DNA from: an uncultured Clostridia bacterium | GTDB taxonomy: Bacteria > Bacillota > Clostridia > Christensenellales > UBA3700 | DNA length: 64,000 nucleotides | Assembly: GCA_947246685.1 (NCBI GenBank) | Contig: CAMXSN010000003.1 | Span: forward strand, 186,001 to 250,000 | Direction of reading: 5' to 3' | Part shown: piece by piece, positions 33,234 to 42,669 of the stretch | Layout: every line of letters starts with the position of its first letter | Position numbering within the stretch: the first letter of the stretch is position 1 | Made by a program: the position numbers and the translations under genes | The notes under the pieces: model-generated | The model's database searches: none | The model's input: the letters and a program-made list of their open reading frames with translations, nothing else | What the model was told of the DNA's origin: nothing

Positions 33234-33938
33234 TCACAAAATTGGTTGAAGTCTCGGTTTATTGCCGCCTCTTGGATATTTATCGGGACATTTACCTAAT
33301 TTTTTTATTGATATAAGATATCTTTGTTCGTCCTGCGCAAGCTGATATTGATGTATATTTTCTATGCGAGAATTTAATATTTTGATAATTTTATTAGCCG
33401 AATCTATTTCTTCTTGATAATTTTTACCTTTATAAGCAATAAAATAACCGTTAATTTTTATCAAAGGAATTATATATTCCGCTAAAGTAGGAAGAGGAGC
33501 AACTGCTCTGGCTACTCCGCAATCGAATTTCTGAAAATTATTTTTGGCAAAATCTTCCGCTCGCGAATGTAATGCCGTTACGTTTTGTAAATTTAATTGA
33601 GATATAATATGATTGATAAAAGAAATTTTCTTATTTACACTGTCTACCAACGTAAATTTGACGTGCGGATTGAGAATTGCCAGCGGAATGCCGGGAAAAC
33701 CGGCTCCGCAGCCTATATCGCACACATTGTTAAAATCTTTTATGAATTTATCTGCCGCAATACTGTCGATAAAATGTTTTATCTGTATATCGCTGATATC
33801 TGTTATAGCAGTGAGATTGAATTTTGAATTCCATTCCAAAAGAGATCTATAATAGATAGAAAATTTATCTGTCAGATATGAAATATTTTCATAACCGCTT
33901 TGTTCAAGATAATTTTTTAATATTTCCAATTGTTCCAT
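33234..33938 (-). CDS. rsmG: 16S rRNA (guanine527-N7)-methyltransferase RsmG
   Basis: A 234-residue RsmG, which methylates G527 (E. coli numbering) in 16S rRNA using S-adenosylmethionine. The SAM-binding motif is VCDIGCGAGFPGIPLAI (about residues 69-85), and the family motif ALHSRAEDF and VARAVAPLPTLAEY follow. The C-terminal GGNKPRLQPIL is also typical. It starts seven bases after mnmG with no clear Shine-Dalgarno, so it is probably translationally coupled to mnmG. Confidence 0.96.
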   Translation of the reverse strand: MEQLEILKNYLEQSGYENISYLTDKFSIYYRSLLEWNSKFNLTAITDISDIQIKHFIDSIAADKFIKDFNNVCDIGCGAGFPGIPLAILNPHVKFTLVDSVNKKISFINHIISQLNLQNVTALHSRAEDFAKNNFQKFDCGVARAVAPLPTLAEYIIPLIKINGYFIAYKGKNYQEEIDSANKIIKILNSRIENIHQYQLAQDEQRYLISIKKLGKCPDKYPRGGNKPRLQPIL

Positions 33939-33944
33939 AATTTA

Positions 33945-35807
33945 TTATTTTTTTGACAAATAGACCAACAGCACGGTTATATCGGCAGGAGATACGCCGC
34001 TTATTCTCGATGCTTGTGCGAGGTTGAGCGGTTTTATTTTGTTGAGCTTTTGTCTTGCTTCCAATCTCAAACCGTTTATAAGAGAATAGTCGAGATTTTC
34101 GGGAAGAATCTTACTTTCCAATTTGTTTATATCGTTGATTACAGAGATTTGTTTGGAGAGATACCCTTCGTATTTGATTTCCGTAGCGATCTCTTCAAAA
34201 CATCGCTTGTTTAGATTTTTCAACTCGTCGAATTCATTTATAAGCATATCGGCGTTGATATTGGTTCTCTTAAGCATATCTTTATAAGATAGAGCGTTGT
34301 TAGGTACGCTTTCACCTGCTTTTTCAAAAAAACTTTTGAATTCTTTGGGAGGTATTAACTTGTCGAGCAACGATTTGATTCTATCGAATTCTTGCATTTT
34401 ATCGTTAAAACGATTCCATCTGTTATCGTCGACAAGTCCGACTTCTCTTCCTTTTGGAGTAAGACGTTTATCTGCGTTTTCCTGTCTTAGCAAAAGTCTG
34501 TGTTCTGCGCGGGCGGTCATCATTCTATAAGGCTCATTGGTGCCTTTTGTCACAAGATCGTCTATAAGAACTCCGATATATGAAGAATCTCTACCGAGTA
34601 TCATAGGATCTTTATTTTTAAGAAAAAGAGACGCGTTGATACCTGCTACCAATCCTTGAGCTGCGGCTTCTTCATAACCGCTGCTTCCGTTGAGCTGTCC
34701 GGCAAGGAAAAGTCCTTTTATATGTTTGACCATAAGATAAGGAGTAAGACAGAGAGAATCGATACAATCGTATTCGATTGCGTAAGCAAATCTCATAATT
34801 TTGACTTTTTCAAGACCTATTACCGATTTATACATTTCTATTTGCACGTCGAAAGGCAAAGATGAACTCATTCCCTGCACGTACATTTCGTTTGTCAAAG
34901 AACTTTCGGGTTCTATGAAAATCTGATGACGTTCTTTATCGGCAAAACGCATCACTTTATCTTCTATCGAAGGACAATATCTTGGACCTGTGCTGTGAAT
35001 AGATCCGTTGTATAATGGAGAACGATCTATATTAGCCATAATAATATCTTTGGTTTTTTGCGTAGTATAAGTAAGATAACACACGTCTTTATTAATCGGA
35101 TATCCTTGGGTCATAAACGAAAACGGATAAATATCGTCGTCTCCGCGTTGAATTTCCATGATGTCGAAATTAATCGAATTTTTATCTACTCTTGCAGGAG
35201 TGCCCGTCTTAAAACGTCTTGTGGGGATATCCAAAGAAATAAGACTGTCGGTGAGCTTTGTCGCCCTTGCGAATCCGTTGGGACCTGTCTTTGTGACATT
35301 GTCTCCGATAATAATATTTGCATTGAGATATACGCCAGTCGCAACGACGATAGCGTCGCAGTAAAACGTCTGTCCCAGAGTTGTTTCTATACCGGTGACT
35401 TTACCGTTTTGCGTAAGTATGCGCGATACTTCCCCTTGAAGTATATCCAAATTTTCTTGAGTTTCCAGCAGATTTTTCATATAGTGGTGATAAAGAGTTT
35501 TGTCTGCCTGTCCTCTCAAAGATTGAACCGCCGCTCCTTTTCCCATATTGAGCATTCTTATCTGCAAAAGATTGTTATCTGCCGCCAAACCCATTTGTCC
35601 GCCCAAAGCGTCTATTTCGCGCACCAAATGACCTTTGGCAGTGCCGCCGATCGACGGATTGCAAGCCATAAATGATATCGCGTCCAAAGAAAGAGTTACA
35701 GCCAAAGTTTTGTGTCCCATACGCGCAAGAGATAGACAAGCCTCAACGCCTGCGTGTCCGCAGCCGATTACTATCGCATCGTATTGTTTTTGATAACTCT
35801 CGAGCAT
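33945..35807 (-). CDS. mnmG: tRNA uridine-5-carboxymethylaminomethyl modification enzyme MnmG
   Basis: A 620-residue MnmG (GidA), the FAD protein that with MnmE installs the cmnm5 group at U34 of several tRNAs. The FAD loop is VIGCGHAGVEACLS near residue 13, with NPSIGGTAKGHLVREIDALGG and RMLNMGKGAAVQSLRGQ following. The family motif RFKTGTPARVD is near residue 200, and FLAGQLNGSSGYEEAAAQGLVAGIN near residue 375. AAAGGA lies before the ATG. It is divergent from mnmE, its partner, instead of in the usual mnmE-mnmG operon. Confidence 0.98.
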   Translation of the reverse strand: MLESYQKQYDAIVIGCGHAGVEACLSLARMGHKTLAVTLSLDAISFMACNPSIGGTAKGHLVREIDALGGQMGLAADNNLLQIRMLNMGKGAAVQSLRGQADKTLYHHYMKNLLETQENLDILQGEVSRILTQNGKVTGIETTLGQTFYCDAIVVATGVYLNANIIIGDNVTKTGPNGFARATKLTDSLISLDIPTRRFKTGTPARVDKNSINFDIMEIQRGDDDIYPFSFMTQGYPINKDVCYLTYTTQKTKDIIMANIDRSPLYNGSIHSTGPRYCPSIEDKVMRFADKERHQIFIEPESSLTNEMYVQGMSSSLPFDVQIEMYKSVIGLEKVKIMRFAYAIEYDCIDSLCLTPYLMVKHIKGLFLAGQLNGSSGYEEAAAQGLVAGINASLFLKNKDPMILGRDSSYIGVLIDDLVTKGTNEPYRMMTARAEHRLLLRQENADKRLTPKGREVGLVDDNRWNRFNDKMQEFDRIKSLLDKLIPPKEFKSFFEKAGESVPNNALSYKDMLKRTNINADMLINEFDELKNLNKRCFEEIATEIKYEGYLSKQISVINDINKLESKILPENLDYSLINGLRLEARQKLNKIKPLNLAQASRISGVSPADITVLLVYLSKK

Positions 35808-35938
35808 AACTGTTCCTTTATTACGATAATCAGTCTATTTAACGGTTGTGAAAGATATATTACGTGGTTTTTAATAGTTTCGACCGTTGTATTTTATCTC
35901 TTTGAAATCCATATAATTATATCATAGGCGCTTATTAT

Positions 35939-35968
35939 TTGCAAATGCAATACACGCTGTGATATAAT
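35939..35968 (+). promoter_or_regulatory. mnmE promoter, apparently leaderless
   Basis: TTGCAA (35939-35944) and TATAAT (35963-35968), spacing 18. Only six bases separate the -10 from the mnmE ATG and there is no Shine-Dalgarno, as at dnaA and recF. Confidence 0.65.
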
Positions 35969-35974
35969 TTTGTT

Positions 35975-37303
35975 ATGAAAACGATAGCCACGGTTTCTAC
36001 CCCTGTGGGAAGGGGCGCGATAGCAATAGTTAGGATGAGCGGAGACAGATCTTTGGAGATAGCCTCCCGTATATTTTCTTGCAAAAAGCTGAATTCTTTT
36101 GTAGAAGCGCAGCCCAATTATATGTATTACGGCAGCGTAGATACGGGCGAGATAAAAGACAATATACTTGCCGTGTATTTTAAGGCTCCCAGATCCTATA
36201 CTGGAGAAGACGTGGTAGAATTTCAATGTCACGGCGGAGTAAGACTTATCGACGAAATTCTCAAAAAATGCTTGTCAGAAGGCTGTGAAATAGCGGATAA
36301 GGGAGAATTTACTAAGAGAGCGTTTCTCAACGGTAAAATAGCTTTGAGCGACGCTGAAGGCATAATAGATATGATCAACGGAGAAAGTTCAGCTTCGCTT
36401 GCCGCGGGGTACAGACTTGCAAAAGGAGAAACTGCCCGAAAAATTAACCAACTGCAGTCGCTTCTGCTCGACTGTGTGTCGCATCTGGAGGCAAGTCTCG
36501 ACTATCCCGAAGAGATGGAAGAAGAGGCAAGATCCGACGCCAAGGCTGTAGCGCGCAATCTTATAAGCGAACTTGAAAGACTTCTTTCCACCTGCTCTGT
36601 AGGGAAATATATACGCGACGGTATCAACGTAGCAATTATAGGTCAGGCAAACGTGGGAAAATCTTCGCTGCTCAACGCGTTTCTAGGCAGAGACAGAGCT
36701 ATCGTAACCGATATTGCCGGCACAACCAGGGACAGTATTGAAGAATTTGTCGAAGTCAGCGGAATTATGCTCAAACTTATAGATACCGCCGGCATCAGAG
36801 ATACCGACGACGTGGTCGAATCAATGGGCGTTAAAAGAAGTATAGAAGCCGCGAAAGGCAGCGACGTTATATTATTTGTGACGGAAGCCGGACGGCAGCT
36901 CAACGATTATGAAAGACAGCTTATAGAAAAATTCGATCCTTCAAGCAATATAATTCTCGTTGTCAATAAATGCGACAGTAGCAACGATAATCGCGACGCG
37001 ATTAAAATAAGCGCGAAAACAGGCGAAGGAATAGATAAGTTAAAAGATAAGATAATAGAGTTGTTTATCGATAAGAGCGTGGATACAAGCGGAAATATCA
37101 TTACCAACGAAAGACATGCGCAAGCTGTCAAAAAGGCTTTGGCAAGTATAGAAAGCGCGGCGGCGCAGATGGATGCAATGCCCACGGAATGCATTCTTGT
37201 CGATCTCAAAGAAGCGTATTTTGCGTTGGGAGAAATAACGGGGAATACCGCAAACGAAGAGATAATAGATAATATATTTTCCAAGTTTTGTCTAGGCAAA
37301 TAA
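35975..37303 (+). CDS. mnmE: tRNA modification GTPase MnmE
   Basis: A 442-residue MnmE (TrmE). The N-terminal tetrahydrofolate-binding domain begins TIATVSTPVGRGAIAIVRMSG, and FQCHGG is near residue 86. The inserted G domain has GQANVGKSSLLN (about residue 223), the K-loop region DIAGTTRD, DTAGIRDT and NKCD. The C-terminus is FCLGK, with the Cys of the family CIGK motif. It is the only plus-strand gene within the parB-rpmH block and is divergent from mnmG. A -10 box lies six bases from the ATG. Confidence 0.98.
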   Translation: MKTIATVSTPVGRGAIAIVRMSGDRSLEIASRIFSCKKLNSFVEAQPNYMYYGSVDTGEIKDNILAVYFKAPRSYTGEDVVEFQCHGGVRLIDEILKKCLSEGCEIADKGEFTKRAFLNGKIALSDAEGIIDMINGESSASLAAGYRLAKGETARKINQLQSLLLDCVSHLEASLDYPEEMEEEARSDAKAVARNLISELERLLSTCSVGKYIRDGINVAIIGQANVGKSSLLNAFLGRDRAIVTDIAGTTRDSIEEFVEVSGIMLKLIDTAGIRDTDDVVESMGVKRSIEAAKGSDVILFVTEAGRQLNDYERQLIEKFDPSSNIILVVNKCDSSNDNRDAIKISAKTGEGIDKLKDKIIELFIDKSVDTSGNIITNERHAQAVKKALASIESAAAQMDAMPTECILVDLKEAYFALGEITGNTANEEIIDNIFSKFCLGK

Positions 37304-37345
37304 AAGTATTAAAGTCAATACAGACCGCATAAAAGTTTTGATAAA

Positions 37346-37372
37346 AAAGAGCGATAATTAATATCGCTCTTT
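37346..37372. terminator. Bidirectional terminator between mnmE and jag
   Basis: AAAGAGCGATA pairs with TATCGCTCTTT around a five-base AT loop; it lies 42 bases after the mnmE stop and directly at the jag stop on the other strand. Confidence 0.85.
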
Positions 37373-37379
37373 CTCTGTG

Positions 37380-38177
37380 TTAAAAAAACTTTTTCATATC
37401 TCCGCCGTAACTCTTCATTCTCGTCACGCCTGTTTTGTTAAAATTTCTGTTTTCTTGCGGCTTGTCCGCAACAGGTTGAGCGGGAGCGGAAGATTTAGGT
37501 TTGGAAGAGCGATCGCGATCGTAGCCGGTTCTTTCTCTGCCTCCTCTATCGTTTCTCCTTTCCCTGTCGTAAGCAGGTTTTTTGGGAGTGATGACGACGT
37601 ATCTGTTGGGCTCTTCTCCATGACTTTCCGTGGTGACGAATCTGTCGTCGTGCAGCGCCGAATGGATAATTCTTCTTTCAAATGGATTCATAGGTTCCAA
37701 AGATTCGGATTTATGGCTTTTAGCAACTCTGAAAGCAATCTTTTTTGCAAGTTTGGAGAGAGTGGCAATCCTTTTTGCTCGATAGTTCTCGCCGTCGATT
37801 ACCAATCGTTTTCCAAGCGGATTTTCTTTGTTTACTATAAGCAACGAAAGATATTGAAGAGAGTCGAGAACGTCTCCCCTATATCCGATCAAAACGCCTG
37901 TGTCTTCTCCGGAAAGAGATACGCAGAATGCGTCTTCTTTTTCTTCGACCTCAGCCACGCATTGAATATTCATTCTCTGGATTACGCCGTTGATAAAATC
38001 GCTTACCAAAACTGCTCCGGTGATTTTTTGAGTTACCTTAACGGTTACTTTTTTGCGGATAAGTCCCGTTTCTTTGACCTTTTCCGCTTCGACCTGACTT
38101 TCGTCCAGTCCCAACTTGTCCAAAGCCTCTTTGAGAGCTTCGGCATAGCTGTTTGCAGTGATTTCTATACTTTTCAT
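37380..38177 (-). CDS. jag: RNA-binding protein Jag/KhpB (SpoIIIJ-associated)
   Basis: A 265-residue Jag. The N-terminal Jag-N domain is MKSIEITANSYAEALKEAL, cut here for length; the KH domain includes TGVLIGYRGDVLDSLQYL (about residues 92-109), and the R3H domain RRIIHSALHDDRFVTTESHGEEPNR is at about residues 167-191. After that is a Lys/Arg/Ser/Pro-rich disordered tail of 60 residues, longer than usual. It works with KhpA in RNA binding linked to division, and is named for SpoIIIJ (YidC) beside it. GAGGAG precedes the ATG. Confidence 0.95.
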   Translation of the reverse strand: MKSIEITANSYAEALKEALDKLGLDESQVEAEKVKETGLIRKKVTVKVTQKITGAVLVSDFINGVIQRMNIQCVAEVEEKEDAFCVSLSGEDTGVLIGYRGDVLDSLQYLSLLIVNKENPLGKRLVIDGENYRAKRIATLSKLAKKIAFRVAKSHKSESLEPMNPFERRIIHSALHDDRFVTTESHGEEPNRYVVITPKKPAYDRERRNDRGGRERTGYDRDRSSKPKSSAPAQPVADKPQENRNFNKTGVTRMKSYGGDMKKFF

Positions 38178-38236
38178 ATATGTCTCCTCAAAGATAGTTT
38201 GCGCTATCTTTTTGTGTAATAATCCTTAGTCTTATC

Positions 38237-39430
38237 TTACTTCTTTTTATTTTTCGTTTTATGAGCGTAATCGCTCTGCGTCGGAGCCGAATAGATGACG
38301 GTTGATTCCGCCGCTTGCCTTTTTTTGTCTGCAGCGTTGACGATAAGGTTGAATACGAGCGAAGTCGCGGTTGTCATTACGTTGCTTATAAAATAATATA
38401 TTGCAAATGCCGCGCTGTACATAATAGCGAAGAATCCCAAAACCAGCGGCATCATATATACCATAATTTTGTTCATCATCTTTTGCTGTTTCTGTTGAGC
38501 TTCGTCGCCTGTGGGAGGCTGCATCGGCTGCATTTTCTGTTGAAGCATCGTCGCAAAGAAGCTGGTCAGAATTGAGAGAATCGGCAATATAAAATATCCG
38601 TTCCAATTTTTGATATCAAAAAACTTGGTCTTGTTGTATGCGGAGATGATGGGATTCATCAACTCATTGTAAGACGTGCCCGTCAGCGTGGGGATTTGAG
38701 CCGCTATACCGCCGAACCGCGTAGATTCGAAATTGGCTTGGCTGGGGATTACGTTGGCAAAAGTGTCCGACATAAACACGTTTTTGACCCAAAGCCAACC
38801 TTCGGGCTTGTAATATGCGACAAGCGCTTGGTTAAGTTTATCCACCAAACCGGCGTTTTCGATATAATAATAGCTTGGAATAAATCCGTCGATAAAATTA
38901 TTTGCGTCGGCAAGTATGCTCGACACCGTAGCGTCGGGATGCATTTGGTTATACGCGTCCGTGAGTGCTTGAGTATATTCGGGGTTTTTGAAGAAATTGA
39001 GATATACGTCATTGTAGAGGTTTGTCACCAAAGTTTCGTTGACGTTGGTAATATATTCTCTGAATCCCTGGAATACGACCGCAAAGATAACCAATGTGAA
39101 TATCATCGGTAGACATGACGTAAACATATTAAGATTTGCGCCCTTTTGCAGTTCGTACTGCTTCTGCCTTAATATATCGGGTCTGTTTGCGTATTGTTTT
39201 TGGATTTTTTCAAGTTGAGGACGAAGCGCGTCCATCTTGGCTTTTTGTTTGCGCATACCGATTTTCTGCCAAATATCAAGCGGCATGATAACCAGTCTTA
39301 GCATGATTGCAAATACCACGACAGTCCAACCGAAATTGCCTATTCCGCTATACATCCAATGGAGTAAGCTTATAATAGGTTTCCATATCGCACTTACCGC
39401 GGCTAGCGTGCTGAAATTTATAATAGCCAT
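38237..39430 (-). CDS. yidC: Membrane protein insertase YidC/Oxa1 (SpoIIIJ-type)
   Basis: A 397-residue Oxa1-family insertase, longer than the roughly 260 residues usual in Bacillota. TM1 (about residues 33-55, with FGWTVVVFAIMLRLVIMPLDI), a cytosolic hairpin (RKQKAKMDALRPQLEKIQKQY), TM2 (NMFTSCLPMIFTLVIFAVV, broken), and the C-terminal pair around residues 285-360 are recognisable. The extra length is an insertion of about 120 residues between TM2 and TM3, on the outer side, with FIDGFIPSYYYIENAGL. There is no lipobox signal. A Shine-Dalgarno AAAGGAAAC precedes the ATG. Overlaps yidD by 13 bases. Confidence 0.95.
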   Translation of the reverse strand: MAIINFSTLAAVSAIWKPIISLLHWMYSGIGNFGWTVVVFAIMLRLVIMPLDIWQKIGMRKQKAKMDALRPQLEKIQKQYANRPDILRQKQYELQKGANLNMFTSCLPMIFTLVIFAVVFQGFREYITNVNETLVTNLYNDVYLNFFKNPEYTQALTDAYNQMHPDATVSSILADANNFIDGFIPSYYYIENAGLVDKLNQALVAYYKPEGWLWVKNVFMSDTFANVIPSQANFESTRFGGIAAQIPTLTGTSYNELMNPIISAYNKTKFFDIKNWNGYFILPILSILTSFFATMLQQKMQPMQPPTGDEAQQKQQKMMNKIMVYMMPLVLGFFAIMYSAAFAIYYFISNVMTTATSLVFNLIVNAADKKRQAAESTVIYSAPTQSDYAHKTKNKKK

Positions 39431-39657
39431 TTTTCGTTTCCTTTAAGATTGTCTTTTACCGGGTCGAACCCGCCTTGCGAAAAGGGATTGCATCTTATCA
39501 ATCTTCTAACTCCCGCCGCCGAACCGCAAATAAATCCTTTTTTGCGGATAGCCTGTCCCATATATGCCGAACAACTCGGCGTGTGACGGCAAGAGTTCGG
39601 GAATACGGGATTTATAAAGAGTTTGTAGTATTTGATAAAAAAATTTCCGCTTTTCAC
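39418..39657 (-). CDS. yidD: Membrane protein insertion efficiency factor YidD
   Basis: A 79-residue YidD, a peripheral membrane protein with the family pattern YKLFINPVFPNSCRHTPSCSAYM and RLIRCNPFSQGGFDPV. The two Cys and the NPF segments are diagnostic. Starts with GTG behind AAAGGA. It sits between rnpA and yidC, in the standard order. Confidence 0.95.
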   Translation of the reverse strand: MKSGNFFIKYYKLFINPVFPNSCRHTPSCSAYMGQAIRKKGFICGSAAGVRRLIRCNPFSQGGFDPVKDNLKGNEKWLL

Positions 39658-39749
39658 TCAATATCCTTTAATCTATCATATAATGACGGACAAATCTTCT
39701 GTGGATAATTATTGCGCAATCAAAATTACGCTTGTCTTTGGTCTTGCAG

Positions 39750-40154
39750 TTAAGAGCGCTTGTCAACGCGGAGATATTGCTGTTTAAGACACAGCCTTTC
39801 CCGCGTCGTTTCGTCGATCGGTTGTATCAGCGTGTCGGCTTTGTTGAAAGCTATCAACAATGCGTTGGCAATTTCGGCAAAAGTCGAACTCGCGCATTCC
39901 GCTCTTGCTATAACGACGTAATTAGTGTTTTGGTCGATAAATGGTATAAGAGCTCTGAAGACTTCTCTAAGCCGTCTTCTGACTTTATTGCGCACGGTCG
40001 CTTTGCCGACTTTTTTGCTCACGATAAATCCCACTTTAAGAGGGTATTTTGACGGAGCATATACCAGCACAAGCCTCTTGTTGGCGACGGATGAACCTCT
40101 TTTGTGCAGATAGTTGAATACCCTGCCGCTTTTGAGCCTGTACTTCTTCTGCAT
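39750..40154 (-). CDS. rnpA: Ribonuclease P protein component
   Basis: A 134-residue RnpA, the protein subunit for tRNA 5' maturation. The conserved basic helix VRNKVRRRLREVFRAL lies at about residues 53-68, preceded by KVGFIVSKKVGKA. The C-terminal 20 residues extend past the usual family end. It starts six bases after rpmH and lacks a Shine-Dalgarno, so translation is probably coupled. Confidence 0.95.
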   Translation of the reverse strand: MQKKYRLKSGRVFNYLHKRGSSVANKRLVLVYAPSKYPLKVGFIVSKKVGKATVRNKVRRRLREVFRALIPFIDQNTNYVVIARAECASSTFAEIANALLIAFNKADTLIQPIDETTRERLCLKQQYLRVDKRS

Positions 40155-40160
40155 CTGATA

Positions 40161-40295
40161 TTAAGCCGTAAGCTGCTTTCTGCCTTTGTTGCGGCGTCTC
40201 TTGATAACATTTCTGCCGTTCTTCGTGCGCATTCTCTCACGGAAGCCGTGCACTTTGGAGCGTTGTCTCTTTTTGGGTTGATAAGTCTGTTTCAT
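40161..40295 (-). CDS. rpmH: 50S ribosomal protein L34
   Basis: A 44-residue L34: [19 protein letters not shown], then [20 protein letters not shown], the standard sequence of this tiny protein. AGAGAGG lies before the ATG. First gene of the rpmH-rnpA-yidD-yidC-jag unit; a consensus promoter lies 44 bases upstream on the minus strand. Confidence 0.98.
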   Translation of the reverse strand: MKQTYQPKKRQRSKVHGFRERMRTKNGRNVIKRRRNKGRKQLTA

Positions 40296-40338
40296 TTTAT
40301 TATCCTCTCTTTTTATATAAATATAATTATGCTTTAAC

Positions 40339-40367
40339 AGTATATATTAAACGGATAACTCTGTCAA
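40339..40367 (-). promoter_or_regulatory. rpmH operon promoter
   Basis: On the minus strand TTGACA (40362-40367) and TATACT (40339-40344), spacing 17. The predicted start gives a leader of about 37 bases to rpmH. Confidence 0.92.
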
Positions 40368-40925
40368 GTAAATTAACGGAATAACAACCGGTAAGATATA
40401 AATCGTCAACGGCGAAGTTATAGCTGTATTCGACCCAACGTGGCGTTGGAAATGCATATAATAACCAGTATTAATTAAAATAAGTAAAATAAATTACCAA
40501 TAAGAATTAAATTATTATAAATTTTCTAATTATATAAATATCCTATGGTTATACGAGGTATAAAGCAGTAATATAATAAAGACTATTTATGCTTAGCAAT
40601 ACTAAATTGAATCATGTCATAATACTGCTCAGCGTCGAGGCGGTTAAATACTGTTGACTGTGCGCGCTATCGTATTGCAAGCAGCCGTGCGCAGATCAAA
40701 TAACAGTTAGATGGGCATAGGCGATACGCAAGGGCTATGGTGCCACTGCCCTGCGAAGCGTTTGCGTTGCGACTAAATACTGTAGGCGGAGCCATGTGAT
40801 AATACGCGCTATCTATGTGCTGTGGTCTTATTATCGGATTATTAGTCTTTGCCACGTAAACGGTTCGAAATAGTTGCTCTATATTAATTGAGAATAATTT
40901 AAGAATTATGCTCGATATGTTCGTC

Positions 40926-40941
40926 TGTTTCACGTGGAACA
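40926..40941. promoter_or_regulatory. parS: parS site (perfect)
   Basis: TGTTTCACGTGGAACA is the reverse complement of TGTTCCACGTGAAACA, which fits the known Bacillota parS consensus TGTTnCACGTGAAACA at all defined positions. Bound by ParB, encoded 8 kb away. Confidence 0.93.
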
Positions 40942-42290
40942 GGTCATTAATGTCCAATAGTTTTGCTTGCGTTATAGCAAGCATAAATATTTTTATCTTT
41001 ACATTGCTTGTTGGCGCTCTATACTATACTTACGATAATGTACTGCACCGATTAATCATATCGTATGTTAACGACTATCGTGCGCTCGGCAATATAATGA
41101 GCATTCCCCTTGCCATTGTTTTTGATATACTAAATTGTTGTATTATACAAGCGTTATCGGCTGCAAGCTTTGTTAAGCGTTTTTGACGTGCGGTAAAAGT
41201 TTTGCCGCGGGTATTGTATATTGGAGTATCGTGTAATTATTGATTATGCGCATATAAGTTGTAATTAGGCGATTGCGCCGTTGAAAATTTAATATAAAGG
41301 TATCCAATGTCCGTCACACTTGCGCTATAACTGCTCTGTTAAATTTTCCTATATTTTAATCGGTTAACTATGCCGGCGTTTTAATGCAAAACTTAATAGA
41401 TCAATATGATCGCATTTCTTATCATGAGATCGCGTCAATGCTTTTATTACGCGTGAGTACGCGTAAGCCTAAGGTTGTCATTCCTAACAGAAGTTATTTA
41501 TATAATACGTTTGCATTAATCGCTTAATAGTTATTGTATCGTATTGAATTATCACTCATTAATCCGATCAGATTGTTTAGATTATAACTACCGAATGTCG
41601 AAGTCAAATTGCTTTCGTATCACTAGCGATATTAATCTTGCTATTGACATTGATAACATAGTAGGGTTTTGTTATTAAGACAACGATATTATATATGTTA
41701 TTTATTTAGCTGCTCCAACGCGAGTTATTTCAATAGCGTTCCGGCATAGTTGTATTCGGAGCTAAGTAACGCTCTTATGTCTATAATAATGACATACTCA
41801 ATCAATTGCCCCTGTTTGGATGAACAGTTGCACCTTGATGTATCATTAAAGCATATCGGATGGCTAGCGTTAATTAAATTTTTAACTATATTAAAAACTA
41901 ATATATCAAAGGCAAATAAATGAGTATATGTGGAGTCTCTGTGTTAATATAATTTTTTGCCACGTGTCATGTGCAAAACCTTTATTATTCGCATGCCGAT
42001 CCAATAGTATTGATTGAGAGTTAATGATAACACTGTCAATGTATTTACATAAATAGCTGCTCGCACTTATGTAATCTTGCGACGACAATAGTTCATACAG
42101 TTCAAAATTCTATTGAGACACCTAATGTATCAAAAAATCGATATACTCTGCACATTGAATATGATGGACGGCTGTACAATCGCAATATTGTAGTACGGGT
42201 TCCGAAATGTTGTATGTCCATAGACAATGATGGACAGCACGCAATTAACGTGTTAATATACCCGTTTGTCATAATTGGAGTTAATCACTG

Positions 42291-42306
42291 TGTTTCACGT
42301 GTAACT
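42291..42306. promoter_or_regulatory. parS-like site, imperfect
   Basis: TGTTTCACGTGTAACT matches the parS consensus at 14 of 16 positions, including the central CACGTG. Confidence 0.6.
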
Positions 42307-42524
42307 ATCTGTGTTTTTAGGAATTATCAACTTATAATTATCTGTTGCCGCGAAATTAATATGGGTCGAGAATGTCATTGCACAAGCGTGATGTTTGGGG
42401 ATAGATATTGCGATCGCATGCTAAATCTACATAAATTGAATTATTCTGTAATTTGCATAATGTTTGCAGCGACTTTGAGTGTTTTCTATGGCAATTTTTG
42501 CTATATCGCAGTTCTATATCAATC

Positions 42525-42540
42525 AGTTTCCTGTGAAACA
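42525..42540. promoter_or_regulatory. parS-like site, degenerate
   Basis: AGTTTCCTGTGAAACA keeps 13 of 16 positions of TGTTTCACGTGAAACA: both outer arms are mostly intact, but the centre has changed. Confidence 0.4.
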
Positions 42541-42669
42541 TATATTGAGAATATTATATTCTCAATATAGGCATTTAAGAATTATCTATGCTTAAATCAA
42601 GAAGATTTTATTATGAGTATTTAGAAGAAATATGACGAGTATTCGATTTTTAGCTGAAAAATCAGACTA

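Noticed and set aside
40908..41186. 92-codon hydrophobic frame spanning the perfect parS site
   Set aside because: No Shine-Dalgarno, no family-like pattern, and its composition matches random AT-rich sequence; the parS 16-mer explains the conserved-looking part.
41953..41968. CACGTG at 41953-41968 as another parS
   Set aside because: Only the central hexamer matches; the outer arms differ from the consensus at most positions.
42214..42570. 118-codon frame in the parS region
   Set aside because: Lacks a Shine-Dalgarno, is full of Cys and Ile in no pattern, and runs through two degenerate parS sites; looks non-coding.
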